Below are positions 48,926 through 61,423 of a DNA stretch of 64,000 bases, piece after piece. A model generated the notes under the pieces. The model was not told where the DNA came from. It saw nothing but the letters and a program-made list of their open reading frames with translations, and made no database searches. Location of the stretch: contig JAJQJQ010000003.1 in the NCBI GenBank assembly GCA_028622995.1, positions 9,300,001 to 9,364,000 on the forward strand, given 5' to 3'. How positions within the stretch are numbered: position 1 is the first letter of the stretch; the number at the start of each line of letters is the position of its first letter. This DNA is from Panagrolaimus kolymaensis (lineage: Eukaryota > Nematoda > Chromadorea > Rhabditida > Panagrolaimidae). The position numbers were made by a program, and so were the translations under genes.

Positions 48926-51900
48926 TTATGATCTTTTTCTCATTCCTGCACCGGTGACTAACCCTCGTGCTTTCGGAAATATTGGGGCGGCAGTCGTTGT
49001 TGAATTTAATGAAGTCGGAGTGCTTCGTCCAGCGGAGCTTGCCGAACTTTGTTGACTTGGGGCTGGACTCCCTCCACCACCCATGATTGTTGTTGTTCCC
49101 CTTCCATGTGCGCTGCGGGCGCGGGCGTTTTTTGACGACGATGTACTTGTTGAAAGCCGTCTAAAAAAATTAAAATATAAATTTTTTTAGCAGTCAAAAG
49201 TTTAATTTTAACATACCTTAAATTTGATGTTGAACGATTTGAAACAGGTATTTTAGTTACTTCAATTACAACACTTTGAGCTGCTGGTTTTTGGTCAGCT
49301 TCCTTAAAAAAATTATCAAGTATTTTTTTTAAAACAAAAAATAATATTTTGACTTACTCTCAATGTTGCAGAATTAGCTCGTTGATCACTAATATCTTCA
49401 AAATTTACTTTTACTTTAGTTTGAAATGCTTGTAATGAACCAAAATTTATCACGTTTTCACCACAAAAACGTATAACTTGATCGGGTACGAATGCTTTGT
49501 CAGCGGAATATGATTCAATTTGAATATTGTTTGTGTTTGAATGAGATATGTGCGAAGATGCATTCGCTCGGGCTGATGCAGATCTCACTCCTCTTTGGCG
49601 TAAATGCATTAATGCATTGCGTTCAAAATCGCTCGCAGGTCGACGAAGTCCCATCATGGAAACCTTAAAAAAAGAAAATATAATGAAAAATAATAATTGA
49701 GGCAAACCATAATTAAAAATAAATCACTTTTTTCTTCGATGAGAAAAAATGCAAAGAAAAACAAATAATAAAGAAAGATAAATCTTACGGGACGTTTAAT
49801 TGGAGTCAATTTATTTGTAGCGCCACTACCATCTTCGATACTTGTTGACACTTCACTTATTCCTGGACCAAGCCCAGAATCAATCATAGTTTTTGTTGAT
49901 TCACCTCCATTTTTTTCAATGGTGTCTCGACTTCCTGGACGTAATTGATGTTGTTCACCGGGTTTTAATATTCTCCAAACACTTTCATTTTCATCAAAAA
50001 TTGCTCGTTCTCGAAGCTTTTCAACAATGGAAATAGGAATAAAATTTTCTACGATTAACCATTTTAATTTTAATTCTTTATTCATTTCGCCTATTGATTG
50101 CTCCAATTGTTGTCTCTCTTTTGAATATGTTTCAGAATTATCTTGAATTTCATAGCGAATTTGTTGTAATTTAGAAAACAACTTTTGAAGCTTTTTAGTT
50201 TTCACTTCCACTTCTTGTTGTAAACTTGCAAAAGTTTGGTGGATTTCAGCGGTGTTATCTTCTTGAGCTTCTAATTGTTGTAAAATTTCTCGCTCTCGTC
50301 TCTAAAAATAGATAAATATTTAAATAAAGCTTTTTTTTTCTTTCTCGAAACGTTTGCAAAAAAAAATTTTTTTTGGAGTATTTTATGCTAATTTACAAAC
50401 AAACATACTTTTTGTTCGGCGAGTTCGATTCTTCTAGCTTGAAGCAATTTTTGTTGCTCCTTTGTTTGATCCAATAAATTTCTTGATCCACTTAAAAGTT
50501 TACTTTGCATGGATTTTATTTTTGCTGCCACTGCGGCTTGAGCTTCTTGTTCTCGAACAAGTTGCTTTTGGCGATCTTCCAAATTTTCAAGTAACCTTTG
50601 CTTTTCTTCTTCTCGCATTCCTTTATTTTGTTCCAATGCTTTTCGCTCATCATCGAGTTTACGCTGTTGCTCTTGAAGATATTCTTCGGCATCCATTTCT
50701 TCTCCAGCTCCATTGTGGCTGCTTTCATTAGTTGGCTCATTTTCATTGCTTCCATTTGGTCGCCTCCTTTTTCGATGGGCTGAAGAAGTTCGCTTTTCCA
50801 ACATTTCTTTCAATCGAGCAATTTCATCTTGAAATTGTCTCAACAAAGCATCCTTGGGATCTTCATTAATTCTGGGTTTATTCTTAATATTTTTAGCTCG
50901 ATTTGCATAACGCAAAGTGGATAGAGTTTCTTCAAAATTATATGAAGCTGGTCCAATATTTGCGACCATAACAGTTTTAGAATTTCCTCCCAATGAATCT
51001 TGCAACAATCTTGTAAGCTTTGAATCTCGATAAGGAATATGAGAACTTTTGCCATCAACTAACGCAGAAATAACATTACCCAAAGCTGATAAAGATAAAT
51101 TAATTTTTGTGGCTTCTTTAAATCTTTCGCCTTGAGAACCGGTTTTCGATTGACGTTCACTTCCAGCCAAATCAACAAGGTTTAAGCGACCCACACTAAA
51201 AATTTAGGAAAAATGAAGCATTTTTTAAGAAATTTTTTATATAAAAAAATAATATTTACCGAATATGATCTTCTCCAGTAATATCAGGTTGGCTGCATTC
51301 CACAGTAATCATAAAAATTGCATGTGAACGACTGCTGTGTTCATTCATGTTAGTTTTTCTACAAAAAAAATATTAAAGTTTCTATAAACTATTTTTAAAT
51401 GCAATATTTTACCCAACGGATCGATTAGCATTTCCGACTTGCATAACATGCAATATTTCTTCAACAGATTTTGTAACAAAACTCGTCAAATCTTTAACAT
51501 ATACTCCAACATCGGGCTTTTCTTTAAGTTCAAGTTTATTTTTTCCATTTTTATCCAATAAATCTCGAATTTCTTCTTGATATATTTCTAAATAACTTGC
51601 TCTCACTAAATATTGTTGATTGGTGGATTGAGAAATATGGCGAAAAATATGATCGATGGCATTGGGAATGACGCCTCGAAGTTCGGGATCATCTCGAATT
51701 CCTTCCATGGTAAAAGTTTTGCCTGTGCCTGTTTGACCATAAGCAAATATAGTTCCATTGAAACCTGTGAGAACAGATTCCACCAAATCTCGAAATGTTT
51801 CGTAATAAAGGTCGATTTGTTTTGAACTAAAAATATTTACATAAAAATCTTTTAAAAGTTTAAAAATAAAACTAACTTTTCATCATAAATTGCATCAAAG

Positions 51901-52157
51901 GTAAAATTTTTGGGTGGACTTGAAAAATCTTTAGGATTCTTAACTTCTATAACTCCACGTTGAGTATCCATTGAAACAATTTTATCGTGGCCATCTTTCT
52001 TTTCTTGCTCGGATAATGGCCGAGAACGAACTATGACTTTTATTGCCTCAGCTCCGCCGCTATTATTATTATTATTAATGGAAGAAGTTGTGGACGCCCG
52101 TAATAAAGCTTCTGGAGAACCAGAAGCAGCATCTTGAATCGTCGTTAATTGGGTCAT
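48926..52157 (-). CDS. KIF3B: Kinesin-2 motor subunit KIF3B
   Basis: Eight exons: 52157-51877, 51826-51413, 51358-51260, 51195-50409, 50301-49789, 49663-49358, 49302-49217 and 49160-48926; 906 aa. The motor domain has GQTGTGKT (P-loop), NEHSSRSH (switch I) and DLAGSER (switch II). The neck/stalk start [20 protein letters not shown] and the conserved block [13 protein letters not shown] match KIF3B rather than KIF3A, as does the terminal [11 protein letters not shown]. Stalk residues about 360-590 form a coiled coil with a charged KRRRP insertion near its start. KIF3B pairs with KIF3A and KAP3 as heterotrimeric kinesin-2, the anterograde motor of intraflagellar transport; in nematodes it serves sensory cilia. 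The tail is longer than in vertebrates and Ser/Thr-rich. TTTTTAG lies 3 nt before the ATG, a candidate spliced-leader acceptor. Confidence 0.95.
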
Positions 52158-52170
52158 TTTCTAAAAATAA
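52158..52170 (-). promoter_or_regulatory. Acceptor site 3 nt upstream of KIF3B ATG
   Basis: The minus strand reads TTATTTTTAG then AAAATG. A 3' splice signal this close to a start codon is typical of SL1 trans-splicing; a 5' UTR intron is the alternative. Confidence 0.5.
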
Positions 52171-55162
52171 AATAATTATTTTAAAATATTGAATAAAAAT
52201 TTAACAAAATTTAAAAAAGATTCTTGTAAAAGTAAAAAAAAAGTAACTTGAAGGAACGCTTTTTATTTTAGTTATTTTTTCATGTTTGAAACCCCACAAT
52301 TTATTTTTTCTTGCTTCAGCCAAAAACGTTGCCCATAGTGACGATGATGGCATAAAAAAATAAATGCAAAAAGAAGCCTTTTTTAGTATTGAAAAAGTCA
52401 AATGTTAAAAAAGAGAAGTAAAATAAAAAAATAAGTACACTTTTTTAACAAAAAAATTGCTACCTTTTTAGTCGCGCCTTTTTAAACTTTTTTTTTTCAA
52501 AAATTTTACAAAGTTTAAGCAAAAAATAAATTTTTTTTAAAAACTTACTACCGTACGAGAAGAGTATTAACATGCCAAAAATTCATGGTTTAAGAAGTAA
52601 TAATAATAAAAAAATTGAAGGCTTATTTTGTTTTTTAATAAAAACCAAATAATAAATAAATCATAAAAGATATTTTTTACGCATCATTAATTTTTATTAC
52701 AAAAAAAAATATTTATTTCTTCTTCCTTTTTTCTTTCTTAATTCTGTTTTTTTTTTATTTCTGAAAATAAAAAATAGTTTAGTCTTTTTTCGCTGGTGTT
52801 TTTTTATTTAAAAAATAAAGGATAAAAAAGAAAAAAACAAAATCCGCGAAAAATACGTACAAACATGTCAAAAAAAAATTTAGCACCACCGCTGCTAAAT
52901 CACAAAAGTTTTTTTTTCTTGGTGCTTCGCTTTTTTTATCTGTCAATAATTGGCTTTAGATACGCAGATAGAAAAACAAAAAAGAAGATATTTTATTGAC
53001 AACTGCCAAAGAAGATAGATAGATATTGTTTCTTTTCTCACTCTCTCTCATCGAATTGAATCGAATCCAATGTATCTATATATTTTTCTTGGGGTGGGCG
53101 AAATAAAAAAGAAAGGAAAAGTTTTTTTTTGATAGATATAAATTTTTTCGATTGGCAGCTTATTTATTTTTTTTGGCTTCGGCAATCCGCCAAAAAATAG
53201 AAAGGCAAAAGTTGTTTTTCAAAGGGAAAAAAATATTTTCGATAAAAAAGAGTAACGAAGAAAAAAATAAACGGAATGCTTTTAAAATAATTTTTTTCAA
53301 CATTTTTATGAGCAATTTTTTTTTGCTTTAAAAAAGGCGTTTTTAAAAATTGTTTAAGATCCTTATCGCCGCCGCTGTTCCCGGGTTTTCTTCAATGAAG
53401 TATTTTTTTCTGACATCTTAATGACGACACTTGAAAAAAGTTCAAAGCAACAATGACGATTAGCGGCGGCGTCGGCGAGATGAGTAAAAAACTTTTTTTC
53501 TTTCGGCTTTGACAAACACATGTGTAAGTAAGCAAGCAAGGATCAAACAAAAAAAAACGAATAATCGAATCAAAATGAAAGAAAATAAAAAAATTGTTTA
53601 AGCTGCAAGTAGCAGACGATTGTCAGTTAACATAAAAAAAGAATGAACTATTTGCATTTGATAAATAAAAAATTAAATAAAACGAATGAAAGGGCAGAGG
53701 ACAAAGAATAAAAAAATTTTAAAAAATGCAAGTAAACATTAAAAAACAATACAAGAAATAAACGAGAAAAAAAATGAATAGGAGCTCAGAGAATTAAAAT
53801 TGAAATAAAAAAAATTGATTGAAAAAACAAATAAAAAAATAGTGAAAGTTTGGTTATAAAAAAAGTCGTTAACGTTTGAACGCGCAAATTAAATTAAATT
53901 AAATTTTGTCGATAAAAATAAATTGGAAAAATAAGAAAATAGGAAAAAAAGAAATTTCATATGTCGCAACTTGCGTGTGTGTGCCATTAAAATAGTAGAA
54001 AAATAAATTCTTTCTCATTCGTTTTGCGCTTTTTTTAAAAACACTTTCCTTCTTTTTTATTTTGCGGCACACGCATTCAACCACCATCCACTCCACTTCT
54101 CTTTCTAAAAAAGGCTTTCTCGGACAACAAACAACAAAAACATTTCTCTCTCTTTTTCATTCCAGCTCGCACTGCTCCAGCAACATTCATCCATCCAAGG
54201 CTTGGTCAATTCAACATTGGCCAACTTACTGGCTGCATGGGCTGGGCTGGGTGGTTGCAAGAAATAAGTATTGACTGTTTCCCTCCTTTTCTCTCGCATG
54301 TCGTCCCTTTCTTGGGCAAAAATAAAAATAAGAAAAAATGAACACGCGCATTCATTCTTTTTTTTCCCGCACCGCATTACTAAAACTAAAAGACTCTCTC
54401 CGTGAGGCAGCGAAAAGAAAAAGAAACCCGAGAAATGGCTTCTTTTTTTTTCTTTTGCAGTAACCAATAACCTCAAAAATGAATGTGAACGTTCCCATCG
54501 TGAGCTTAAAAATGAATTTTTAACTAAAAAGTTTAACCAAAGTTTGAAAGGATTATGAAATTTTGCGCTACGACAAAGCCAAACGATTGTTTTAGGGGAA
54601 AAGTTTGTAGCAAAAAAAAAGACAGTAGGTTGTAACTTCCTAAGTAAAAAAGCCAAAAACTACCAAAGCATTTTAATATACCTTTTAAAACCGAATAGAA
54701 ACCCTAAAACCTAAAAACACCCATTTGCGCGACGGCAGCAACACAGCTGCCACACACATATTATAAAAGTTTTCAACGACAGCAGCAATTTCTTTTCTTT
54801 GAGCGATGAATGAAAAAAAGGATAAAAATGAATGCCAATAAATAAACCAAACAACTCAGCGAATGCAGCGGTTAATAACTCAATAACATCTTTGCTGTTC
54901 ATAAAAAAGAAAAGAAAAATCGATTGTTGCTGCATTGGAGGTCAACTTTTGCAGATGTGATGATAGAGCTGTCTTTTATCTGACATCGGTACTAATGCGA
55001 GAGTTAATTTAGAGAAAATAATTATACATATTTTTATGTTTTTTACTTGGTAAAAGTTTTATATCCAGAAACAAGAAAGGAAATAAATTCAAACAATAGA
55101 AACGAAAAAAAAACAAGAAATAATATTGAAAAAATGTGGGTATTGGAATTGCCTTTTTTATT
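52171..55162. other. 3-kb non-coding region upstream of KIF3B
   Basis: Homopolymer-rich with a few GC-richer patches (53360-53480 and 54060-54420). Frames at 54105-54656 and 54711-54935 lack motifs and splice-consistent partners. Around 54960-55040 it matches sequence downstream of the F-box/LRR gene at 61250-61320, marking the edge of the duplicated unit. Confidence 0.55.
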
Positions 55163-56816
55163 TTATAATGAAGTTTTGTTTTCTCTAATCGCATGGGTTA
55201 AGAAAAAGCCATGCCATTTCATAGATACTACTTCACACCATTCATTTGATGATAAAGTTTCATCTTCATTTTTAACAGATAATTTGAGAATATTGGATCT
55301 TTGAAGGCAAGTTTGTGAAAGAGCTGATGAAAGTGCTTCATCGTTATAATATCCCCAAGCTTCAAGTCGCGTTAATGACTAAAAATAAAAATTATATAAT
55401 TATCATCAGTAAAAAATAAAAAGGAAACTCACATCGCAATCAGTAATTAGCGATTTCAAAACAATTTCTGGAATGTCATAACATTCACTTATACCTAAAT
55501 ACTAAAACGGAGAAATATATAAAAAAGAGGTTGAGAATAAAAGACTTACTTCAAGTTTCATAGTTTGCACAAAATTCACAAGATTGATATTCAAATTTTT
55601 CAGATAACCAAAATCGCAATATTTTAAATTGTTGCAGCTTTCTAATTCTTTTAGCGCATAACTACCATCCAATTTATTATTAAAATACAAATCCAATGCT
55701 TTTAATTTTGTACAATGCTTTAGGGATTTCACAGTTTCTGCGGTGACCAATTTATTTTCACGTAAACTAAGCATTTCCAATTCTTGTAAATGGGAAAAGT
55801 TCAAAGAAGGTAAATTTTCTTTTTTCAAGCTTGAAATTTGCAAGAATCTTAATTTTGTAAATTCTTTTAGCCAAATATTAACATCGTTTATTGGGTTGAA
55901 ATTGTGCATAACTAAAGTTTCCAAATCTTTTGCTCTTTTTGAAAGAAGTTCCATTCCATTTGAAGTAACGTTATCGCAAAAAAATAGATTCAAATATCGG
56001 AGTTTTGTCGAAATATGAGCAAAGCATTCACCAGAAAAATCATTTCCGATAAGATTCAAATATTTTAAATTTGGACAATGTTTGAAGAAAAATCCTAGAC
56101 CATCGTCAATTTTTTCATCAGGACAGCAACCATTAAAAGAAACATGTTCTAACAATGGGAAGGAAATGGCAATATTATTCAGGCTTTCATTATTTAAATT
56201 TAAATAGGTTAAATCAAGCTTGATGACTTGAGGCGCCAAATGGAGTTGAAAACAAATTTGATGGGTAATTTTATGAGAAAATTCCGAAACATCTAAATAT
56301 TTTATATTCGCTCGAGAAAGTATAGATTCAACCTAAAATTTTGATTGAATTACGTTTAAAGTAAAAGAAAACTGTTTACCATATTATCAGAAATTTTTTT
56401 AGTCAAACATGCTTTATCATCTTTCGCGCAATAATTTAGTGACTCATAATCAAGATTATTTCTTCTAGGCCATGCAACATTCATAGCTACTTCTCGCATT
56501 CTTTTATTAACTCGTTCAAGGTGGAATAGGTCTTTCATAGAAAGCAAATCCGTAATTTTGCCCTTTAAAAAGTAATATAGCAAAGGATGCTTTTATAAAA
56601 AAAATACTTACAATAATTTCATTTGGAAGATCTGTCAAGAATGTTGCATTATTAGGAGAATCATTTTCATTTGCAATATTTTTATCTTGAATGTGGGGCT
56701 TTTTGGCATTCTAAAATAAACAAGTGATTTAAAGAAATTTATAAAAAAAATATAAAACAATTTACCAATGGTGAAATATCTTCAGAAATTTTGCGTTTCA
56801 AAGTTCCATTCACCAT
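55163..56816 (-). CDS. F-box/leucine-rich-repeat protein (copy A)
   Basis: Six exons: 56816-56766, 56710-56612, 56562-56380, 56332-55550, 55501-55433 and 55378-55163, giving 466 aa. The F-box spans the exon 2/3 junction (LPNEII, then GKITDLLSMKDLFHLERVNKRM). Exon 4 (261 codons) is the leucine-rich repeat solenoid with recurring LKYLNL, LRYLNL, LRFLQI and LKALDL steps of about 24-26 residues. The last exon ends SNEWCEVV and RENKTSL. It is expected to act as an SCF ubiquitin-ligase substrate receptor, with the LRR face choosing the target. Frame is open throughout. Introns are 45-55 nt. Its upstream 250 bp is almost identical to that of copy C (61424-63099). Confidence 0.9.
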
Positions 56817-57575
56817 TTTTAATAATTTGAAAACAAAAAGATTATATAAATATTCCTTGAATGAATTCGCAAAGTTTTAAAAAATAAATATACTCTTTAC
56901 TGGGAAATCAAAATCGCTCTGAAAATGTCAATAATAATAATAAAAAAAAGCCGCCCAAATACAAAAATCAAAGGCAAGCGCAAAAAATTTATTTAGAGCA
57001 AGAAAATGTGTGAAGAGATGCTTGAAATCATTTTTAATAAAAGAAAGAGGCTTGATTTAAATATTTCGTGCCAAGAAGAATTTATTAAAGATTTTATTTA
57101 TTTGTAAATAAACAAAAATAAAATACGGAACAAACAAGAATCAGTAGGCAATTAAAATAAGTCTTAAGGCTTCTGTTTACAAATGTGTAAATAAAGAATT
57201 TATATTAAGGAATTTGGAAATTTTTTTTCACAGCTCAGTTTTAATTATTTGAACTTTTTTATTTTATCTATGCCCATTTTTAACAAACCAACAGCATTTT
57301 TTTGTATTTTGTTTGTTATTTACAAATAATGGAATAAAATTAATGTCCATCAGTCTCTAAAACGTTTATTTAAAAAATTAAAAGCAACAATATTTTTAAA
57401 AAAATGCTAGTTTGGAAAAACATAATATTTTATGTCATAACCCATTTCAAAGAAAATCGTACAAAGTTATTTCAATTTCTTTCAAAAAAAAAAGGTTTAT
57501 AAAAAGTAAATAAATAAAAGAAAGTTTTAAAAAAAATACAAGCAATAAAGAGAAAAATAAAAAACAATTTTTAAT
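56817..57575. repeat. Duplicated F-box/LRR upstream region (copy of 63100-63560)
   Basis: From the start codon outward (56817 to about 57060) the sequence matches 63100 to about 63343 with only one or a few differences, including the words GCCGCCCAAATAC and CTCTTTACTGGGAAATC. Similarity declines but continues to about 57270. It contains no exon and is the shared promoter-proximal block of copies A and C. Confidence 0.85.
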
Positions 57576-58554
57576 CTAAAAAATGTTATTTTTATTAAGA
57601 AGTTTGGTTTCTTCGAATCGCATTTTGATAACGCAAGAGCTTTGACGCTCTTTACAAATAACTTTACACCCCTCATTTGATTTTAGAGCTTGCTTTCCCT
57701 TTTTAACAAATAACGTGAGAATATTTGGTCGTTGGATGCATTTTTCAGAAAGTATCATTGTCAAAATTTCGTTATAATTTTCTCCAAAAATTTCAAGCAG
57801 CGATAATGACTAAATTATAAATTACTTCTTGTAATTATAATGATTAACTTACATTGCTTTCAGTAATAAGAGATTCTAAAAGATTTTTTGTGAGATTTTC
57901 ACATTCATTAATTGCCAAATACTAAAAAAATGCAAAAATATTAGAAAGAAATTCATAGCTTTTTTAAATAAAACTTACATCAAGTTCGCAAGTTTGAACT
58001 AAATCCACAAGGTTATTCAAATTTTTCAATCGGCTTACGTTGCAAAATTTTAGAGCTTTGCAGTTTTTTAGTTCATTTAGTGCACTTTCATCCATTTGTT
58101 CATTATCGCACAAATCTAAGCCTCTTAATTTTGGACAATGCTTTAGAGATTTCAAAGTTTCGGCGGTGACCAAACTATTTCTTCTCAAACAAAGCATTTC
58201 CAAATCTTGCAAACAGGATAAGTTCAAATGAGGTAAGTTTTCACTTTTACGTGAACATGAAATACGCAAAAATCTTAATTTTATAAAGTTTTTGAGCCAA
58301 ACATTAACGTCCGTCGTGGGCTTGAAATTATAAATAATGAGAGTTTCCAAATCCCTTGCACTCTTGGAAAGTATTTCCATTGCATTTGATGAAATTACGC
58401 GACTACCATCCAAACTTAAATATTTCAACGTTTTCGAAATATAAGCAAAACACTCTCCATTAAATTCCATGCCACAAAGATATAACTTTTTTAAATTTAA
58501 ACATTTCTTGAAGAAAAATTTTAAACCATTTTCAACATTTTCTTTCTATTTGAT

Positions 58555-58985
58555 CTTCCCAACTCCTATAATCAATGGCAGACAATTTTATTAAGCCTAA
58601 AAAGTTGCCATCGGTTTCTGCTACCTTTTTTGATAAACGTTTCTCTTTAATTTTAATTTTTAAGATTTTTGAAAATTTTGGAGAAGTATGAAATTTTTTT
58701 TTAAGTTTTGTAAATTCAAAGCAAAAAGAAATAGTTGACAAAAGAGACGTCAACCTACGTCTGTTTTTTTAGTAAAAATTTGTCTAATTTTTTTTTAAAG
58801 TTTCTTCAATATTTTTTCAGTAACAAAAAAAATACTGGTGTCGAAAATTTTTCTTTTAAACATAAAATTTGTTTATGGATGTTTGGAAAATACTGTAGAA
58901 ACTTTAAGAAAGATTTGGACGAAAATTTCGCAAAAAAAAGAAGAAGACATGAACCGATGACAACTATTGTCAATTTTTTTGGGGG
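58555..58985. other. Foreign block inside copy B LRR exon
   Basis: This block separates two neighbouring LRR segments that are contiguous in copies A and C. It has modest open frames on both strands, with no recognised motif, and no clear terminal repeats. Its origin is unknown. Confidence 0.5.
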
Positions 58986-59161
58986 TGAATTTACATGTTG
59001 GTATTGATAGGCATTTTAAGCGAAACATATTCTAACATTGGACAGGAAAGAGCAATGACTTTTAAGATATCATTTTTAAAATTGTCACTTTTTAATTGAA
59101 GTTTAATGAGTTGAGGAGCCAAATGAAGTAGGAAGCAAATTTCATGTGTAAATTTTATATG

Positions 59162-59480
59162 CTGTAAAGATTTTAAAACCCAGATTTCAGGGTGAAAGCT
59201 TTCAAGACAGAGATTTTAATGTGAAGTTTGCAGATCTTGAAATTTTTATATTGGAATACTATCGTTGAAAATTTTGTCTTTAAAAAGTCTTTTTTAAATG
59301 CTATTCGCAAAGCTTAATCAACTACAAAGATCGCATCTTTAAATCACCCGTTTGAAAATTGTATCCCCAAAATTTTGATTTTGAAAGTTATGTCTTGTTT
59401 TTGTCTTAATCGAAAATAACTTTTTAAAATCTCTATCGTGAAATATTTCATCATGAAATCTGGGTTTTAGAAATTTACAG
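59162..59480. mobile_element. MITE-like element in copy B exon 4
   Basis: The left end CTGTAAAGATTTTAAAACCC and the right end (reverse complement CTGTAAATTTCTAAAACCC) form imperfect terminal inverted repeats of about 60 bp, sharing CCCAGATTTCA and AGAGATTTT. It is 319 bp long and non-coding. A target duplication is not clear. Confidence 0.65.
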
Positions 59481-60019
59481 AGCCAATTGTTTGATGGTAA
59501 TGTGTGAGATTAAGATATTTTATATTTGCTCGAGAAAGAATCAAATCAATCTAAATCCAAATGTGAGTTAAATAAAAGGTTTAAAAAATTACCTTTTCTT
59601 CTGTGACTTCAACTTTTTCTGTATTTTCAGGATTAAAGGCATAATCAATGGATTTTTTATCAAGTGTATGTTTTCTAGGCCATGCAATATTCAAAGCTAT
59701 TTCTCGCATGCGTTTATCAACGCTTTCCATATTGAACAAATCGTTAAATGAAAGCAAATCCGTAATTTTTCCCTATAATTTTTATATAAAAAACTACTTT
59801 TAAAAATAATTACATACGAGTATTTCGTTTGGAAGTTTTGTGAATATAGTTGCGTTACTATCAAATTCAGTTTCATTTACAACTTTAGAATTCTGAGGTT
59901 GTGGCATTTTGGCATTCTAAAATAAACAAGTTATTTAAAAAATTTGAATATATAAAATAATTTACAAATGGTGAAACATCTTCAGAATTTTTGCTTTTCA
60001 AATTTACGTTAGAACACAT

Positions 60020-61053
60020 TTTTATTACTTTGATAAAAGAAGTATAATGATGTTAATAATTTTCAGAATTTTTCATTAAATATGAATATGAATAGAACTA
60101 GATAAAAAATATTTTTGCACCCAAAATATTTTTATAGAAAACAAACAGATAGCCAAATACTAATAATGTTAATGGTCAGCGCCAAAATAGTTTCATTGTG
60201 CTACAAAAAAAGTTGCATAGAGAGGCTATTGGTGACCTCAATCTCTGGAAAATAAAGATTTGAGCCGAATTTAATTTTAAAAAGAAATTAATTTAGTGTT
60301 ACATATATTTATTCTAATCGTCTAGTTTTGCATTTATATCGCAAAAATTATTTTTGTTGTTAAATATAATTCAATGCTCTCAAATTACTATTTTATAAAT
60401 GTTTATGATGCTTCTTTTTAATTAATTATTCAATGTTCCTCTATTGGGGCAGAAGCACTTGGTTGTCCAGAAAAATTGGGGTATGCCTTTGCAAAGCAAG
60501 GGCTTATGAGGTTTTAATCATAATCATACAATGGCTTTATTCACTGTCGCATCATAGGGAGACAACAGCTAAAACTATGCTGTTGCAGTCCATTGAGACG
60601 TTTTATCAAGGAATGAGGAAACTAATAAATTGTTTAAGTTTTCCAAAAAGCCAAAATTAAAAAAAAGAAATAAAAAATTCAAAATTTAAAATAAAGTATC
60701 AACGAATAAAGAAAAAATAATAATATTCTTAGTTTCAATAAACTTTTTAAAAAAAATGCTAAAGAATCATGTTGCAAACTGATTCAACAATGACTAATAC
60801 TTTTTTTGATTTTAGAACAAGAAAAAGAGAAACGCCCTCTTAAAATTATCTAACACTCTTTTTTCTTTTATGCTGAATAAAAAGAATGTGCAAATGCAAT
60901 TCAGTGAAACAAATATTTTATTCCTTTTCAACTTCTACCTTAGTAAATAACCAAAACAAAAAACTTTTAACGATGTGAATGTTTATTAATTGGCAAACTT
61001 TTTTTTGCTACTGTTGTCCATCATCGTTTAATGGGAATTTTTCCATCTCTTAT
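60020..61053. other. Intergenic, non-coding
   Basis: Upstream of copy B. A frame at 60433-60660 (+) is unlike any family seen here and has no splice partners, so it is not called. Confidence 0.5.
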
Positions 61054-61254
61054 TCATTTATGGTTTGGAAAAAATGACAAAATGAATTTTAAAAATGAAG
61101 AAAACTTTAATGTATTCACCGTAAATGGAATTTTAAACCAATTACATAAAGATGGATTTTGACCACCTCTCTCAACTGTTAATTTGAGAATCTTCGAGCT
61201 TTTGTTCCAATAAGATAGTTGATGAAAGGTTTCATAATTGATTTCTCGGTGCAA
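61054..61254 (-). pseudogene. Solo last-exon relic of F-box/LRR family
   Basis: The frame contains the family's last-exon pattern (SSKILKLTVERGG, then a W followed by a short tail), aligning with SNILKLIVEKEK...NEWCEVV of copy C. The Trp-Cys-Glu-Val motif is degraded to NWFKIPF, and there is no exon 1-5 nearby. A related relic lies at 63712-63875. It is a remnant of a deleted tandem copy. Confidence 0.6.
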
Positions 61255-61423
61255 ATGCGAGAGTTAATTTAGAGATAGAATTATACATACATATTTTTAG
61301 TTTAGCAAAAATTTTATATCAAGAAACAAAAATGTAAATAAAATTCAAACAAGGGAAACGAATAAAAAAGCAACAAATAATTAAAAGTAAACCAGAGTGT
61401 ATATAAGAATTGCTTTTCTTATT

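Larger units (their letters stand above)
57576..60019 (-). pseudogene. F-box/LRR copy B, broken by two insertions
   Basis: Exons 1-3 (60019-59966, 59916-59818 and 59772-59593) are intact and encode an F-box (LPNEIL, then GKITDLLSFNDLF). Exon 4 (from 59550 to 57979) is interrupted twice. A 319-bp TIR element at 59162-59480 lies after the YLNLTHYHQ stretch, and an unrelated block of about 430 bp at 58555-58985 lies after CPMLEYVSL. Each brings stops. The remaining LRR part (58550-57979) and exons 5 (57921-57853) and 6 (57809-57576) keep frame and end in a diverged tail (FEETKLLNKNNIF). A shorter protein from an internal ATG is conceivable but would lack the F-box. Confidence 0.82.

Noticed and set aside
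54105..54656. 183-aa open frame (-)
   Set aside because: No recognisable domain, no family match in the window, and composition of upstream non-coding DNA.
60433..60660. 75-aa open frame (+) with Trp and Cys
   Set aside because: Looks less low-complexity than others, perhaps a decayed transposon fragment, but there is no supporting exon or motif.
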